The position numbers and the translations under genes were made by a program. From Echinicola vietnamensis DSM 17526 (lineage in GTDB: Bacteria; Bacteroidota; Bacteroidia; Cytophagales; Cyclobacteriaceae), in the NCBI RefSeq assembly GCF_000325705.1, contig NC_019904.1, positions 318,001-382,000 on the forward strand: a stretch of DNA of 64,000 nucleotides. The letters run 5' to 3'. A model generated the notes under the pieces. The model was not told the DNA's origin. It worked only from the letters and a program-made list of their open reading frames with translations, and did not search any database. Below are positions 10,156 through 18,354 of this stretch, one piece after another; position 1 is the first letter of the stretch, and the number at the start of each line of letters is the position of its first letter.

Positions 10156-12266
10156 CAGCCTAAAACAATTCTTATCGAGCCTCCTTTGGGCACGTTTGCT
10201 CCGGCATGGAGGGACTGGCTTTTCACCCTTCCCCGACCGGAGTAATTCACTTTCAATCCTTTATTTTCCAACACATACAAGGCATCACGCAAGGTCATTC
10301 CCGAAACATCGGGCACCACGGGCGCCTCCACTTCATTGGCCTTCCAGGAAATGGAATGGTTGACCAATGAGGACTGCACCCATTGTTCGTCGCCATTGTA
10401 ATGGTTGGACAGCCCAAAACGGTTACAGATCATCTGCAACTCGTCCACTTTGCCGGCCTGGATGTAAGGGAACACTTCATCGCCAGATCGCTTTTTGGGC
10501 GCTGGGATGCCATCATCCTTGTTCAATTCCAGGTCTTGGGCGTATATTTTATCGGCAATCTCCTTAAAAACCGGCGCCGACACATCTCCACCATAAGCAT
10601 TAAAGCCCTTCGGGCTGTCGATCACGATGATCATGCTGTATTTGGGCGCATCTGCCGGGAAATAACCGGCAAAAGAAGTGTAATATTTTCGCGTATACCG
10701 TCCGTTGACCAGTTTTTGGGCCGTGCCCGTCTTCCCAGCAATTTTATAGTTACTGTTGCTGATATTTCGGGCAGTACCGCGCTCCACCACGCCTTCCAGC
10801 AATTCCTGCAACTGGCGGATGGTCCGATCCGAAGCAATGCTCTTGCGAACCACTTCAGTATCATACTCCTCCTCCACACTGTTGCCACGCTGGATGCGCT
10901 CCACGATCATCGGCTTCACTACCCGTCCGCCATTGGCCACGGCATTATACAGGGTCAGCGTATGCAGTGGCGTGAGCTTCACTTCATAGCCTATGGACAT
11001 CCAAGGCAAAGTGGTCCCGTACCAGTTTTTCTTGTTTTTGGGATCCTTGAAGTAAGGTACTCCTTCTCCTTTTAGCTGAAATCCCAATGGCTTATCCAAC
11101 CCCACTTGCTCCACATAACCCAAGAACTTCGCCGGATCCACTCCAAATTGTTCGTCCACCAATCGCGAAATCCCCACGTTAGAGGACTTTTCAAAGGCTT
11201 GTCTAACGGTAAGTTTCCCGTATCCTCCATATTTCGCATCCCGCATGGTCTGGTTATAGAACTTGTAATTACCATCTCCAGTGTCCACAGTGTCAGTCAG
11301 GTTTACCTTGCCTTCCTCCAAAAGGGCCAACATGGACAGCAACTTAAAAGTCGATCCTGGCTCGGTGAGCCCTTGCTCTCCGATGGCATAATTATAATAC
11401 TCGCCATACCCGTATCCACTGTCCTTCTTCTCCAGGTTGGCAATGGCCTTGATATGGCCGGTTTTTACTTCCATGACCACCACACAGCCATACTCGGCAT
11501 CCTTGTTCAGCAGCTGCCGCAGCAAGGCAGATTCTGCCACATCCTGGATGTTGATGTCAATGGTCGTGACCACATCATAACCATCTTCGGGCCTGATGTC
11601 CTCCGCGTCGTGCACGGGTTTCCAGGTCCCTCCGGCGATTTTTTGGAAAAGGGCCTCTCCATTTTTTCCTTCCAGGTAACCGTTAAAGCTATATTCCAAA
11701 CCAGCCCCATACCGGTCCTCATTTAAAAACCCGATGGTCCTGCCCGCCAAGTTTTTGAATGGGTTATAGCGTTTCTCGACCTTTTCGAAGATCACACCTC
11801 CGCCCATCCTGCCTTTCCGGAAAATGGGCCAGGTGGACATGGCCTGCTTTTCTTGATATCCTATTTGCCTTCTGTTCAGGACTATGTACCGCCTGCCCTC
11901 CAAACGGGCATCATTGATCATGCGCTTGTAAGCATTGGCGGATTTATCATTGTAAAAAGCGGACAACTTCCGGGAAAGGGAGTCAATACCTGCGCGGTAT
12001 TCATCCTCGTCGGCAATCCCCGGATCGAGGGCCACCCGGTAAAAAGGCAGGCTGGTCGCCAGCAAACTACCGTCATCGCTGTAGATATTTCCCCGCGTGG
12101 CACTGACCTTTCGGTACTGCAGGTTGATATCCTCGGCTTTTTGTCGCCATTTATCTCCATCCACAAACTGAACATGGGCTATCCTGTAAAGAATAGCCCC
12201 TGCAAAAAGCACTACCGCCAAAAAGGCAAGTCTTACCCTCAGTAATATGGATTTCTTAATGTTCAT
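10155..12266 (-). CDS. ftsI: Division-specific penicillin-binding protein (FtsI/PBP3 class B transpeptidase) with PASTA domain
   Basis: Septal DD-transpeptidase, the probable partner of FtsW. The 703 residues have one N-terminal membrane anchor (about 8-27) and a PBP dimerisation region. The transpeptidase domain shows three active-site motifs: GSTFK near 300 (SxxK serine), KSSN near 358-361 (SxN) and GKTGTAQ near 508-514 (KTG). The C-terminal 60 residues form one PASTA domain (VVPDVSGMTLRDAL... to the end), a feature missing from E. coli FtsI but common in class B enzymes of other phyla. It overlaps the ftsL-like gene by 4 bp and murE by 1 bp. Confidence 0.95.
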   Translation of the reverse strand: MNIKKSILLRVRLAFLAVVLFAGAILYRIAHVQFVDGDKWRQKAEDINLQYRKVSATRGNIYSDDGSLLATSLPFYRVALDPGIADEDEYRAGIDSLSRKLSAFYNDKSANAYKRMINDARLEGRRYIVLNRRQIGYQEKQAMSTWPIFRKGRMGGGVIFEKVEKRYNPFKNLAGRTIGFLNEDRYGAGLEYSFNGYLEGKNGEALFQKIAGGTWKPVHDAEDIRPEDGYDVVTTIDINIQDVAESALLRQLLNKDAEYGCVVVMEVKTGHIKAIANLEKKDSGYGYGEYYNYAIGEQGLTEPGSTFKLLSMLALLEEGKVNLTDTVDTGDGNYKFYNQTMRDAKYGGYGKLTVRQAFEKSSNVGISRLVDEQFGVDPAKFLGYVEQVGLDKPLGFQLKGEGVPYFKDPKNKKNWYGTTLPWMSIGYEVKLTPLHTLTLYNAVANGGRVVKPMIVERIQRGNSVEEEYDTEVVRKSIASDRTIRQLQELLEGVVERGTARNISNSNYKIAGKTGTAQKLVNGRYTRKYYTSFAGYFPADAPKYSMIIVIDSPKGFNAYGGDVSAPVFKEIADKIYAQDLELNKDDGIPAPKKRSGDEVFPYIQAGKVDELQMICNRFGLSNHYNGDEQWVQSSLVNHSISWKANEVEAPVVPDVSGMTLRDALYVLENKGLKVNYSGRGRVKSQSLHAGANVPKGGSIRIVLG

Positions 12267-12664
12267 TTATCCCTTATAATCTTTTTTGGAGGTTCCTCAA
12301 TTTCGTAGATGTTCAACACTTTGATCTTTCTGGCCACTTCCGACTGTTTGCTGCTGAACATATATTCCGCTTCCAGCGTAGTGACGTCCGCCCGCAAGTC
12401 TTCTACCTCCTGCTGCAGGTCTTCAATCTCTCGAATCGTACTCTCCGCTTTATGGTTGCTCCAGATATAGATCAACGCGATCAACGCGGCATATAGAAAA
12501 GGAGGCACTAGCTTCACGGGAATCCCTTCTCCCAGGATATTGCTCATCTTCAGCTTTTCCTCGATCAGGGCAAACACGTTTTTGCTGTTGGCAGGCTTGC
12601 CGGACCTGCGGCTTTCGTTGCTTCCTCTTTTCTTTATTTTCTTCTTAAAAGTATTTCCTTCCAT
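12263..12664 (-). CDS. FtsL-like small bitopic cell division protein
   Basis: Small protein of 133 residues with a very basic N-terminal tail (KKKIKKRGSNESRRSGK), one membrane helix at about 51-69 (KLVPPFLYAALIALIYIW) and a periplasmic coiled coil with leucine-type heptads (TIREIEDLQQEVEDLRADV). This is the architecture of FtsL, which forms a complex with FtsB and FtsQ and activates FtsWI. Sequence identity in the family is too low for a call by motif. Position between rsmH and ftsI, as in most dcw clusters, carries the identification. It overlaps ftsI by 4 bp and follows rsmH by 2 bp. Confidence 0.87.
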   Translation of the reverse strand: MEGNTFKKKIKKRGSNESRRSGKPANSKNVFALIEEKLKMSNILGEGIPVKLVPPFLYAALIALIYIWSNHKAESTIREIEDLQQEVEDLRADVTTLEAEYMFSSKQSEVARKIKVLNIYEIEEPPKKIIRDK

Positions 12665-12666
12665 GT

Positions 12667-13575
12667 CTATACTTTTTTTGCAATTCTCAATTTGGCACTT
12701 CTCGCACGGTTGTTTCTGGCCACTTCTTCAGGACTGGCCTGAATGGCTTTCCGGCTGACCGGCTCCAAGGGACGAATCAGGTTCCCATAGAAATCTTTTT
12801 CTACTTCCCCCTGGAATTTCCCTTTGCTGATAAAATTCTTGACCATCCTGTCCTCCAGGGAATGGTAACTCATCACCACCAGCCTGCCTCCGGTCTTGAG
12901 CACCTCCACGGACTGGGTCAAGGCATCTTCCAAAGCGCCCATCTCATCATTCACCTCGATCCGCAGGGCTTGGAACACTTGGGCAAAATACTTGAACTCC
13001 CGCCCTCTCGGCGCCAACTGCTGCAACAACTGCTTGAACTGCTCGGTGGTCTGAAAGGGTGCGTTGGCCCGTGCCGTCACCACCGCTTGCGCCAGTGACT
13101 TGGCATTCCGCACCTCCCCGTACATCCCGAACAACTTGTGCAGCGCCGCTTCCTCATAGGTGTTAAGCACATCCTGGGCAGACACACCGGCCAATTGGTT
13201 CATGCGCATGTCCAGCTCCCCATCAAAGCGGGTACTGAACCCCCTTGAGGGTTCATCGATCTGGTGGGAGGAAATCCCAAGGTCGCCCAAAACACCGTCT
13301 ACTTTGCTCAGCCCGTACAGCCGAAGGTACCTGGCCAGGTCCCTGAAATTCGCTTGGACAAAGGTGAAGCGCTCGTCATCAGGAGCATTTACCGCCGCAT
13401 CCTCATCTTGGTCAAAACCGTACAGTCTGCCCTCAGGCCCCAAATGTTTGAGGATTTCTTTGGAATGGCCACCCCCGCCAAACGTCAGGTCCACATAGAC
13501 CCCGTCAGGACGAATGGCCAAGCCCTCCACGCATTCGTGAAGCATCACTGGAATATGGTACGCTGTTGCACTCAT
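12667..13575 (-). CDS. rsmH: 16S rRNA (cytosine(1402)-N4)-methyltransferase RsmH (MraW)
   Basis: SAM-dependent methyltransferase acting on C1402 of 16S rRNA in the ribosomal P site. The 302 residues start with the MraW opening HIPVMLHECVEGL. The SAM motif I is DLTFGGGGHSKEIL (about 29-42), followed by GDLGISSHQID and RGFSTRFDGELDMRM. The C-terminal third holds VVMSYHSLEDRMVKNF, a conserved family block. Length is typical. It overlaps mraZ by 4 bp and is second in the operon, as in most bacteria. Confidence 0.96.
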   Translation of the reverse strand: MSATAYHIPVMLHECVEGLAIRPDGVYVDLTFGGGGHSKEILKHLGPEGRLYGFDQDEDAAVNAPDDERFTFVQANFRDLARYLRLYGLSKVDGVLGDLGISSHQIDEPSRGFSTRFDGELDMRMNQLAGVSAQDVLNTYEEAALHKLFGMYGEVRNAKSLAQAVVTARANAPFQTTEQFKQLLQQLAPRGREFKYFAQVFQALRIEVNDEMGALEDALTQSVEVLKTGGRLVVMSYHSLEDRMVKNFISKGKFQGEVEKDFYGNLIRPLEPVSRKAIQASPEEVARNNRARSAKLRIAKKV

Positions 13576-14024
13576 TTATTAGCATCTGACAAATACGTTC
13601 TCGCCTGATCGGCAAACACTTCTGGATCGTTTATCAAGAAATTATCATATCGCTCCGGATCCCATATCTCGATGGTCTTTCCCATCCCCACTACAATCAC
13701 TTCCTTGCTGATACCAGCAAACCCCAGCAATGGCTTGGGGATCAAAAACCTGCCCGTAGAATCCAGTTCTATTTCAGTATTTCCACGGTAAAAGCTGCGC
13801 TTAAAATTCCTTTGCTTGGGGTCAAAGTCATCTAAGGCAGACACTTTATTGTCCAATTTACGGTACTCATTCATGGGATAGAGCACCAAACAAGGGTCAA
13901 AACCTCTGCGCATAACAAGCTCATTACCAAAAGTCTCCGGTAGTGCCGCCTTCAATTTGGCAGGCAAAACCAGACGTCCTTTGGCGTCAAGCTTGCAGTA
14001 ATATTCGCTAGAGAAATTCCCCAT
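13572..14024 (-). CDS. mraZ: Transcriptional regulator MraZ
   Basis: DNA-binding protein of the AbrB/SpoVT fold that controls the dcw operon. The 150 residues contain two repeats of the fold, each with the DxxxR signature: DAKGRLVLPAKL (about 13-24) and DSTGRFLIPKPL (about 87-98). In enterobacteria MraZ forms a ring oligomer that binds GTGGG-type repeats upstream of its own gene. Three such repeats are present here at 14081-14106, so autoregulation is likely (inference). First gene of the operon, with ATG at 14024, overlapping rsmH by 4 bp. Confidence 0.96.
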   Translation of the reverse strand: MGNFSSEYYCKLDAKGRLVLPAKLKAALPETFGNELVMRRGFDPCLVLYPMNEYRKLDNKVSALDDFDPKQRNFKRSFYRGNTEIELDSTGRFLIPKPLLGFAGISKEVIVVGMGKTIEIWDPERYDNFLINDPEVFADQARTYLSDANK

Positions 14025-14052
14025 GTTATTATCGATCGATCTTCTTCAAATA

Positions 14053-14060
14053 CAAAAGTA
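14053..14060 (-). promoter_or_regulatory. Putative -7 promoter element for the mraZ/dcw operon
   Basis: On the minus strand the sequence TACTTTTG matches the Bacteroidota housekeeping -7 element TAnnTTTG. It lies 29 bp upstream of the mraZ ATG, giving a short leader. The -33 region about 20 bp further upstream (near 14081) is occupied by the innermost MraZ box rather than a clear TTTG. The site is inferred from consensus only. Confidence 0.45.
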
Positions 14061-14080
14061 ATAAAAGCAATCACACAATC

Positions 14081-14106
14081 CACCACCTTTCCCCACTTTT
14101 TCCCAC
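14081..14106 (-). promoter_or_regulatory. Three MraZ-box direct repeats upstream of mraZ
   Basis: Read on the minus strand this stretch holds GTGGGA, GTGGGG and GTGGTG, each starting exactly 10 bp after the last, with A-rich 4-nt spacers. MraZ is known to bind direct repeats of TGGG(N) at about one helical turn spacing. The innermost repeat covers the expected -33 region of the putative mraZ promoter, consistent with repression by steric block. The repeats are read directly; function is inferred from the family. Confidence 0.8.
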
Positions 14107-14479
14107 TTCTTTATAAATGTATCTAAAAGTTTAATTTTGTCCAATAATTATACAAAAAAATATATAAGTTATCAACTGATTCCCACCCTGTTACGACATA
14201 AAACAATGGTGATCAGCATTGGCTAAAAGGGGCTTATTTTGCAAATAGAGGATGTTTTTTGTAAAAAATCAAGAATTTATAAAAGCTACAAACAAAGCAA
14301 TTCCACGTCTAGTGGGGGGATTTCCCATAGAATTCCAAAATTTTCCATTTAAGGTTTCTTTTTTTAGAAAAAGCGCACGGCAATTACTTTTAAAAAGTTA
14401 ACAAAAAAACAACAAAATCAAGTAAAAATCACCTGTTGTTCATACACAAAAAACGAATTATGCTACACAATTAACCCCT
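14107..14479. other. Intergenic, AT-rich, no gene seen
   Basis: About 370 bp between the MraZ boxes and the polyprenyl synthase stop codon. It contains poly-A and poly-T runs and no convincing open frame on either strand. I see no strong terminator hairpin for the polyprenyl synthase gene that reads into it. It presumably holds the upstream region of the dcw promoter. Confidence 0.5.
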
Positions 14480-15454
14480 TTACTTTTTCCGCTCAATGGT
14501 ATATTTCACCAAATTGGCCAAAGAATCTTTATAGGCCGAACTCGGCTGTGCCTCCAAAATGGCCAAGGCTTCATCGAAAAATCGGGTCATCACCTCTTGG
14601 GCATATTCCAACCCGCCTGAAGCCTTCACAAACTTAATCACTTGATTGACAGCCTTTTTATCTTCGTTTTTGTTTCGGATCAGGTAAATAATCCGCTTCT
14701 TATCGGTCCAGCTGGCATGGTTCAAGGCATAAATCAAGGGAAGGGTCATCTTCTTTTCTTTGATGTCTATTCCCACCGGTTTTCCCACTTCGTCTTCCCC
14801 ATAGTCGAAAAGATCATCCTTGATCTGAAATGCCATCCCCACTTTCTCCCCAAACTCCCGCATACGCTCCACGGTAGCCTTATCTGCACCGGATGTCACC
14901 GCACCCACGGCACAACATGATGCGATCAAGCTGGCTGTTTTTTGTCTGATAATGGTATAATACACCTCCTCGGTGATGTCAAGGTTACGTGCCTTGGCGA
15001 TCTGCAGCAGCTCCCCTTCACTCATTTCCCGCACGGCATTGGAAACCTCCTTCAGCAGGTCAAAATCACCATTGTCCACACTGAGCAGCAGCCCCCGGGA
15101 CAACAGGTAATCTCCCACCAATACGGCAATTTTATTTTTCCAAAGTGCATTTACCGAAAAAAATCCCCGCCGGTAATTGGCATCGTCCACCACATCATCG
15201 TGTACCAGGGTCGCGGTATGCAGCAACTCAATCAACGCCGCTCCACGATAGGTGGATTCATTGATCCCGCCGGTGACCCCTGCCGTGAGAAACACGAACA
15301 TCGGCCGCATTTGTTTGCCTTTACGCTTGACGATGTAGCTGGTGATGTGGTCCAAAAGCTTGACCTTGCTCTTCATAAAAGAACGAAACTTCTTTTCGAA
15401 GTCGGTCATTTCCTCCGCTATGGGGGCTTGTATTTGTTTGAGGTCTGGCTTCAT
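14480..15454 (-). CDS. Trans-polyprenyl diphosphate synthase (IspB/HepT-like)
   Basis: Isoprenoid chain-elongating enzyme, probably making the side chain of menaquinone. The 324 residues (from ATG 15454) contain the first aspartate-rich motif HDDVVDDANYRRG and the second, FQIKDDLFDYG, plus the conserved RGKQMRPMFV near the N-terminus. Family knowledge places substrate-binding Mg ions on both DDxxD motifs. Chain length cannot be read with confidence. An upstream in-frame TTG at 15481 would add nine residues unlike the family, so the ATG is preferred. It stands alone between the dcw promoter and an outer-membrane gene. Confidence 0.93.
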   Translation of the reverse strand: MKPDLKQIQAPIAEEMTDFEKKFRSFMKSKVKLLDHITSYIVKRKGKQMRPMFVFLTAGVTGGINESTYRGAALIELLHTATLVHDDVVDDANYRRGFFSVNALWKNKIAVLVGDYLLSRGLLLSVDNGDFDLLKEVSNAVREMSEGELLQIAKARNLDITEEVYYTIIRQKTASLIASCCAVGAVTSGADKATVERMREFGEKVGMAFQIKDDLFDYGEDEVGKPVGIDIKEKKMTLPLIYALNHASWTDKKRIIYLIRNKNEDKKAVNQVIKFVKASGGLEYAQEVMTRFFDEALAILEAQPSSAYKDSLANLVKYTIERKK

Positions 15455-15560
15455 CACTATTTTGGAGATGCAATAATACAATCAAATAAGCCATTGACAA
15501 AATGGATGAGGGGAATATGAGCTATTTTATTGGATGGCACAAACCTGTTCCCCGCTAAAA

Positions 15561-16484
15561 TCAAAAAGTGTAATAAAAATACAAACTTCCTAAAAACTGC
15601 CCTTCTGCCAAGCGCGTTTCTTGTGTGCGGTAGTAAAAACGATAGGCAAATCCTACTTTCGGATAGGCCAACACCAGTTGTGCAAAAAACTCATTGACAT
15701 TTTTGACAGGCTCCATCGTCGCCAAATCAACATCATAGGACTGTTTCGTCCCCTGCAACGTAGCATTCCAGTACACGCGCTTAAGGCGCACGCCTCCTTG
15801 GAAATAAAGCTCCCTTTTGCTGGGCATCCCCACCCGACTGCCTGAAATAAAACTCTCCGAAGGGCGGTGGTTAAAACGGCCGATCCTAAAAGAGGGGGTG
15901 ATTCCTAAACTCCGATCATAATTCCCGAGTGCCACCCGTGGCTGCAGCCAAAAGTCCACCTTCCCTTCACGAAATACGTTCACCGCGCCTTCCAGCCGGA
16001 GGTTCACCAGTGCCCCATCTTGAATTTGATACTGCCATCCCTTAGGCTGTGGAAACCCGAAAAGGGTGTGGTACCACACTTGGACATCTTCTGCTTTTGA
16101 TCCAGGGCCTATTTTTCCTAAAAGAAAATCGCCAGACAACCACCCCTTTTTGATAAAATGCTGGTAACCCACTTCCCCATAAAGCACTCCTGCATAGGGA
16201 CGATCATAAATGTTGACATCATCCGAAGTGTACCGCTCCGGGGTATAAATCTGCTGGGAAACGGTCGCCTTCAGCCGTCCCCTCTCCGACAGGTAATGCC
16301 TATAACTAAAAAACATCCCATTGGTGTAGTAGCGGTCAAAATGGGAAAACGCCAGCGCATCGTTGTCTACCCGTAAGGAAAACTGGTGCTTTCTGATGGC
16401 TCCGGTCTCGGTTTGTCCGTGGGAAAAAGGCACGGACAAACCCAAAAAACAGGAGAAAAAGAAGATTATTTTGAGCTTCTTCAC
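15561..16484 (-). CDS. LpxR-family (DUF2219) outer-membrane lipid A deacylase-like protein
   Basis: The 307-residue protein has an N-terminal signal peptide (hydrophobic core IIFFFSCFLGLSVPF, cleavage near HGQ) and a beta-barrel-like body ending in YFYYTF, a typical outer-membrane C-terminus. Near the mature N-terminus, LRVDNDALAFSHFDRYYTNG matches the LpxR family, in which the Asn-Asp pair and the Thr of YYTNG belong to the calcium-dependent active site that removes the 3'-acyloxyacyl chain of lipid A. Activity in this organism is inferred. The start is a GTG at 16484. No operon partner is adjacent. Confidence 0.78.
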   Translation of the reverse strand: MKKLKIIFFFSCFLGLSVPFSHGQTETGAIRKHQFSLRVDNDALAFSHFDRYYTNGMFFSYRHYLSERGRLKATVSQQIYTPERYTSDDVNIYDRPYAGVLYGEVGYQHFIKKGWLSGDFLLGKIGPGSKAEDVQVWYHTLFGFPQPKGWQYQIQDGALVNLRLEGAVNVFREGKVDFWLQPRVALGNYDRSLGITPSFRIGRFNHRPSESFISGSRVGMPSKRELYFQGGVRLKRVYWNATLQGTKQSYDVDLATMEPVKNVNEFFAQLVLAYPKVGFAYRFYYRTQETRLAEGQFLGSLYFYYTF

Positions 16485-16622
16485 TTTATTAATAGATATC
16501 AGGCGATCAACCGTTAAATTATCAAAAAAACTTTATTTTGGTTACATTAACTAGTATTTGTTGATAGTTGAGATAAAGCTTCCTTAATAATCTCCCTCAC
16601 TACCAAAGCTTCATTTTTTCAT

Positions 16623-16630
16623 TATCTTTG
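16623..16630 (+). promoter_or_regulatory. Putative -7 element upstream of the acyltransferase-gpsA pair
   Basis: TATCTTTG matches TAnnTTTG exactly. Transcription would start about seven bases downstream, leaving a leader of under 20 nt before the TTG at 16654. This helps justify that unusual start codon, because no in-frame ATG exists between the upstream stop at 16588 and 16654. Confidence 0.5.
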
Positions 16631-16653
16631 AAAAATCATCAACGAAAATCCCC

Positions 16654-18354
16654 TTGACTGACGATTATATCAAACAAAAATACGACCCGATTCTTCCTCG
16701 TAAAGATGAATGGCCCGTGGTGAAGTTAGCCAAAAGCCGTAAGGATTTTGTCCAAAACGTGGCGACCTTCAGCAGAGATAAAATCATCAGCATGACCGGC
16801 AACAACCTTGACCTGCTCAAGGAAGAACTGGAGACCACGCTGTACCGCGAAAAACTGCGCATCAAACAGAACCCTTGGCTTGTGGACCCTGATGATGAAG
16901 AAGAGTTTTGGGCCGGAGTAAAGTCCGCCTTGGTACAGATTTCATTTGAAAGCCAAGCGACCGAAGAAGAGAAAAAAGCCGCTTACCATAAAATCCTGGA
17001 AAGCATCACTTCACGGTATTCGGAAGAAATCGCCAGTAACTTCAAACACAGCCATTACAAGGCCACCCGGAAGATCGTCACCTTTGGTTTTTCCAGGCTG
17101 TTAAATGCTGCCCGGGTAAAAGGGCTGGGCTCCATCTTCAGCAAGCAATACACCCTTCAGGACAAAATCCAAATCATTGGCGAAACCGAACAGCTCAGGG
17201 ATCTGGCTTCAAAGGGAACCATCGTCATGGTCCCCACGCATTTCAGCAACCTGGACAGTATCCTGATCGGCTGGACCATCAGCACCTTGGGCATGCCCCC
17301 TTTTCTTTACGGTGCCGGGTTAAACCTCTTTAACATCCAGATTTTCGCCTACTTTATGAACGCTCTTGGCGCCTATAAAGTGGACCGACGAAAGAAAAAC
17401 CTGCTGTACCTGGAAACCTTAAAAAGCTACTCCAGCGAGGCCCTCCAATTTGGCTGCCACAGCTTGTTTTTTCCCGGCGGCACGCGCTCCAGGAGTGGAA
17501 AGATCGAAAACAAACTCAAGCTCGGACTCCTCAGTACGGCCGTGGAAGCTCAGCGTGCCAATTACGAAAAAGGCTTTGATGATATAAGCGGAAAAATATT
17601 CATCGTCCCGGTCACGATAAACTATCACTTTACCTTGGAAGCACCCAGCTTGATCCGCGAACACCTGAGCCTTACCGGCCAAGAACGGTACTACAAAGAA
17701 ACGGATGAGTTTTCCAACTCCTACAAGATTTCAAAATTCTTGGTCAAGTTCTTTACCAAGGGCTCTGACATCTCAGTTTCCATAGGGCAGCCGATGGATA
17801 TCTTGGGCAACTACGTGAACAAAGCGGGAAACAGTACGGACCGCGATGGACGTATGATCGATTGCCGGGATTATTTCATGTCAAATGGCAAGGTAAGCAT
17901 AGATCCCCAGCGAGAGGAGGTCTATACCCAAATTCTCGGCGACCGCATCGTAGAGGAATTCCATAAGATCAACCGTGTTTTCAGCAGTCATTTGGTGGCC
18001 TTTACCGCCTTTCAGATGATCAAAAAGCAAAACAGCAAAATGGATCTCTTCAGCCTGCTGCGGCTGCCGGACGAGGACTTGATCCTGGACTACAGCGATT
18101 TTCGCGCTTCCTGCCAAATGGTGCTCAACCGCCTGATGGAAATCCGAGCCAAAGGGCTCGTGCATGTAGCGCCCCATTTGAAGCAGGACATCGAAAAAAT
18201 CATTGCCCATGGGCTGGCAAACGTCGGCATGTACCATGCCAAAAGGCCGCTGATCAAAACCAGTGACGATAAAATCACTACCCAAGACATGAGCCTCTTG
18301 TATTACTACCACAACAGACTGGACGGTTATGACCTTGAAAAACTCTTCAAATAA
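16654..18354 (+). CDS. 1-acyl-sn-glycerol-3-phosphate acyltransferase-like (PlsC/GPAT-type) protein
   Basis: Probable membrane-associated acyltransferase of glycerolipid synthesis. The 566 residues show the HX4D motif in VPTHFSNLDSILIGW near 192-206 (His nucleophile activation) and a block-III-like PGGTRSRSGK near 272-281. The flanking regions are long, so it is closer in size to a GPAT-like enzyme than to small PlsC proteins. The start codon is TTG, chosen because the upstream frame has no ATG and a promoter element sits just ahead. gpsA begins 26 bp before its stop, so glycerol-3-phosphate supply and acylation appear coupled (inference). Confidence 0.85.
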   Translation: MTDDYIKQKYDPILPRKDEWPVVKLAKSRKDFVQNVATFSRDKIISMTGNNLDLLKEELETTLYREKLRIKQNPWLVDPDDEEEFWAGVKSALVQISFESQATEEEKKAAYHKILESITSRYSEEIASNFKHSHYKATRKIVTFGFSRLLNAARVKGLGSIFSKQYTLQDKIQIIGETEQLRDLASKGTIVMVPTHFSNLDSILIGWTISTLGMPPFLYGAGLNLFNIQIFAYFMNALGAYKVDRRKKNLLYLETLKSYSSEALQFGCHSLFFPGGTRSRSGKIENKLKLGLLSTAVEAQRANYEKGFDDISGKIFIVPVTINYHFTLEAPSLIREHLSLTGQERYYKETDEFSNSYKISKFLVKFFTKGSDISVSIGQPMDILGNYVNKAGNSTDRDGRMIDCRDYFMSNGKVSIDPQREEVYTQILGDRIVEEFHKINRVFSSHLVAFTAFQMIKKQNSKMDLFSLLRLPDEDLILDYSDFRASCQMVLNRLMEIRAKGLVHVAPHLKQDIEKIIAHGLANVGMYHAKRPLIKTSDDKITTQDMSLLYYYHNRLDGYDLEKLFK

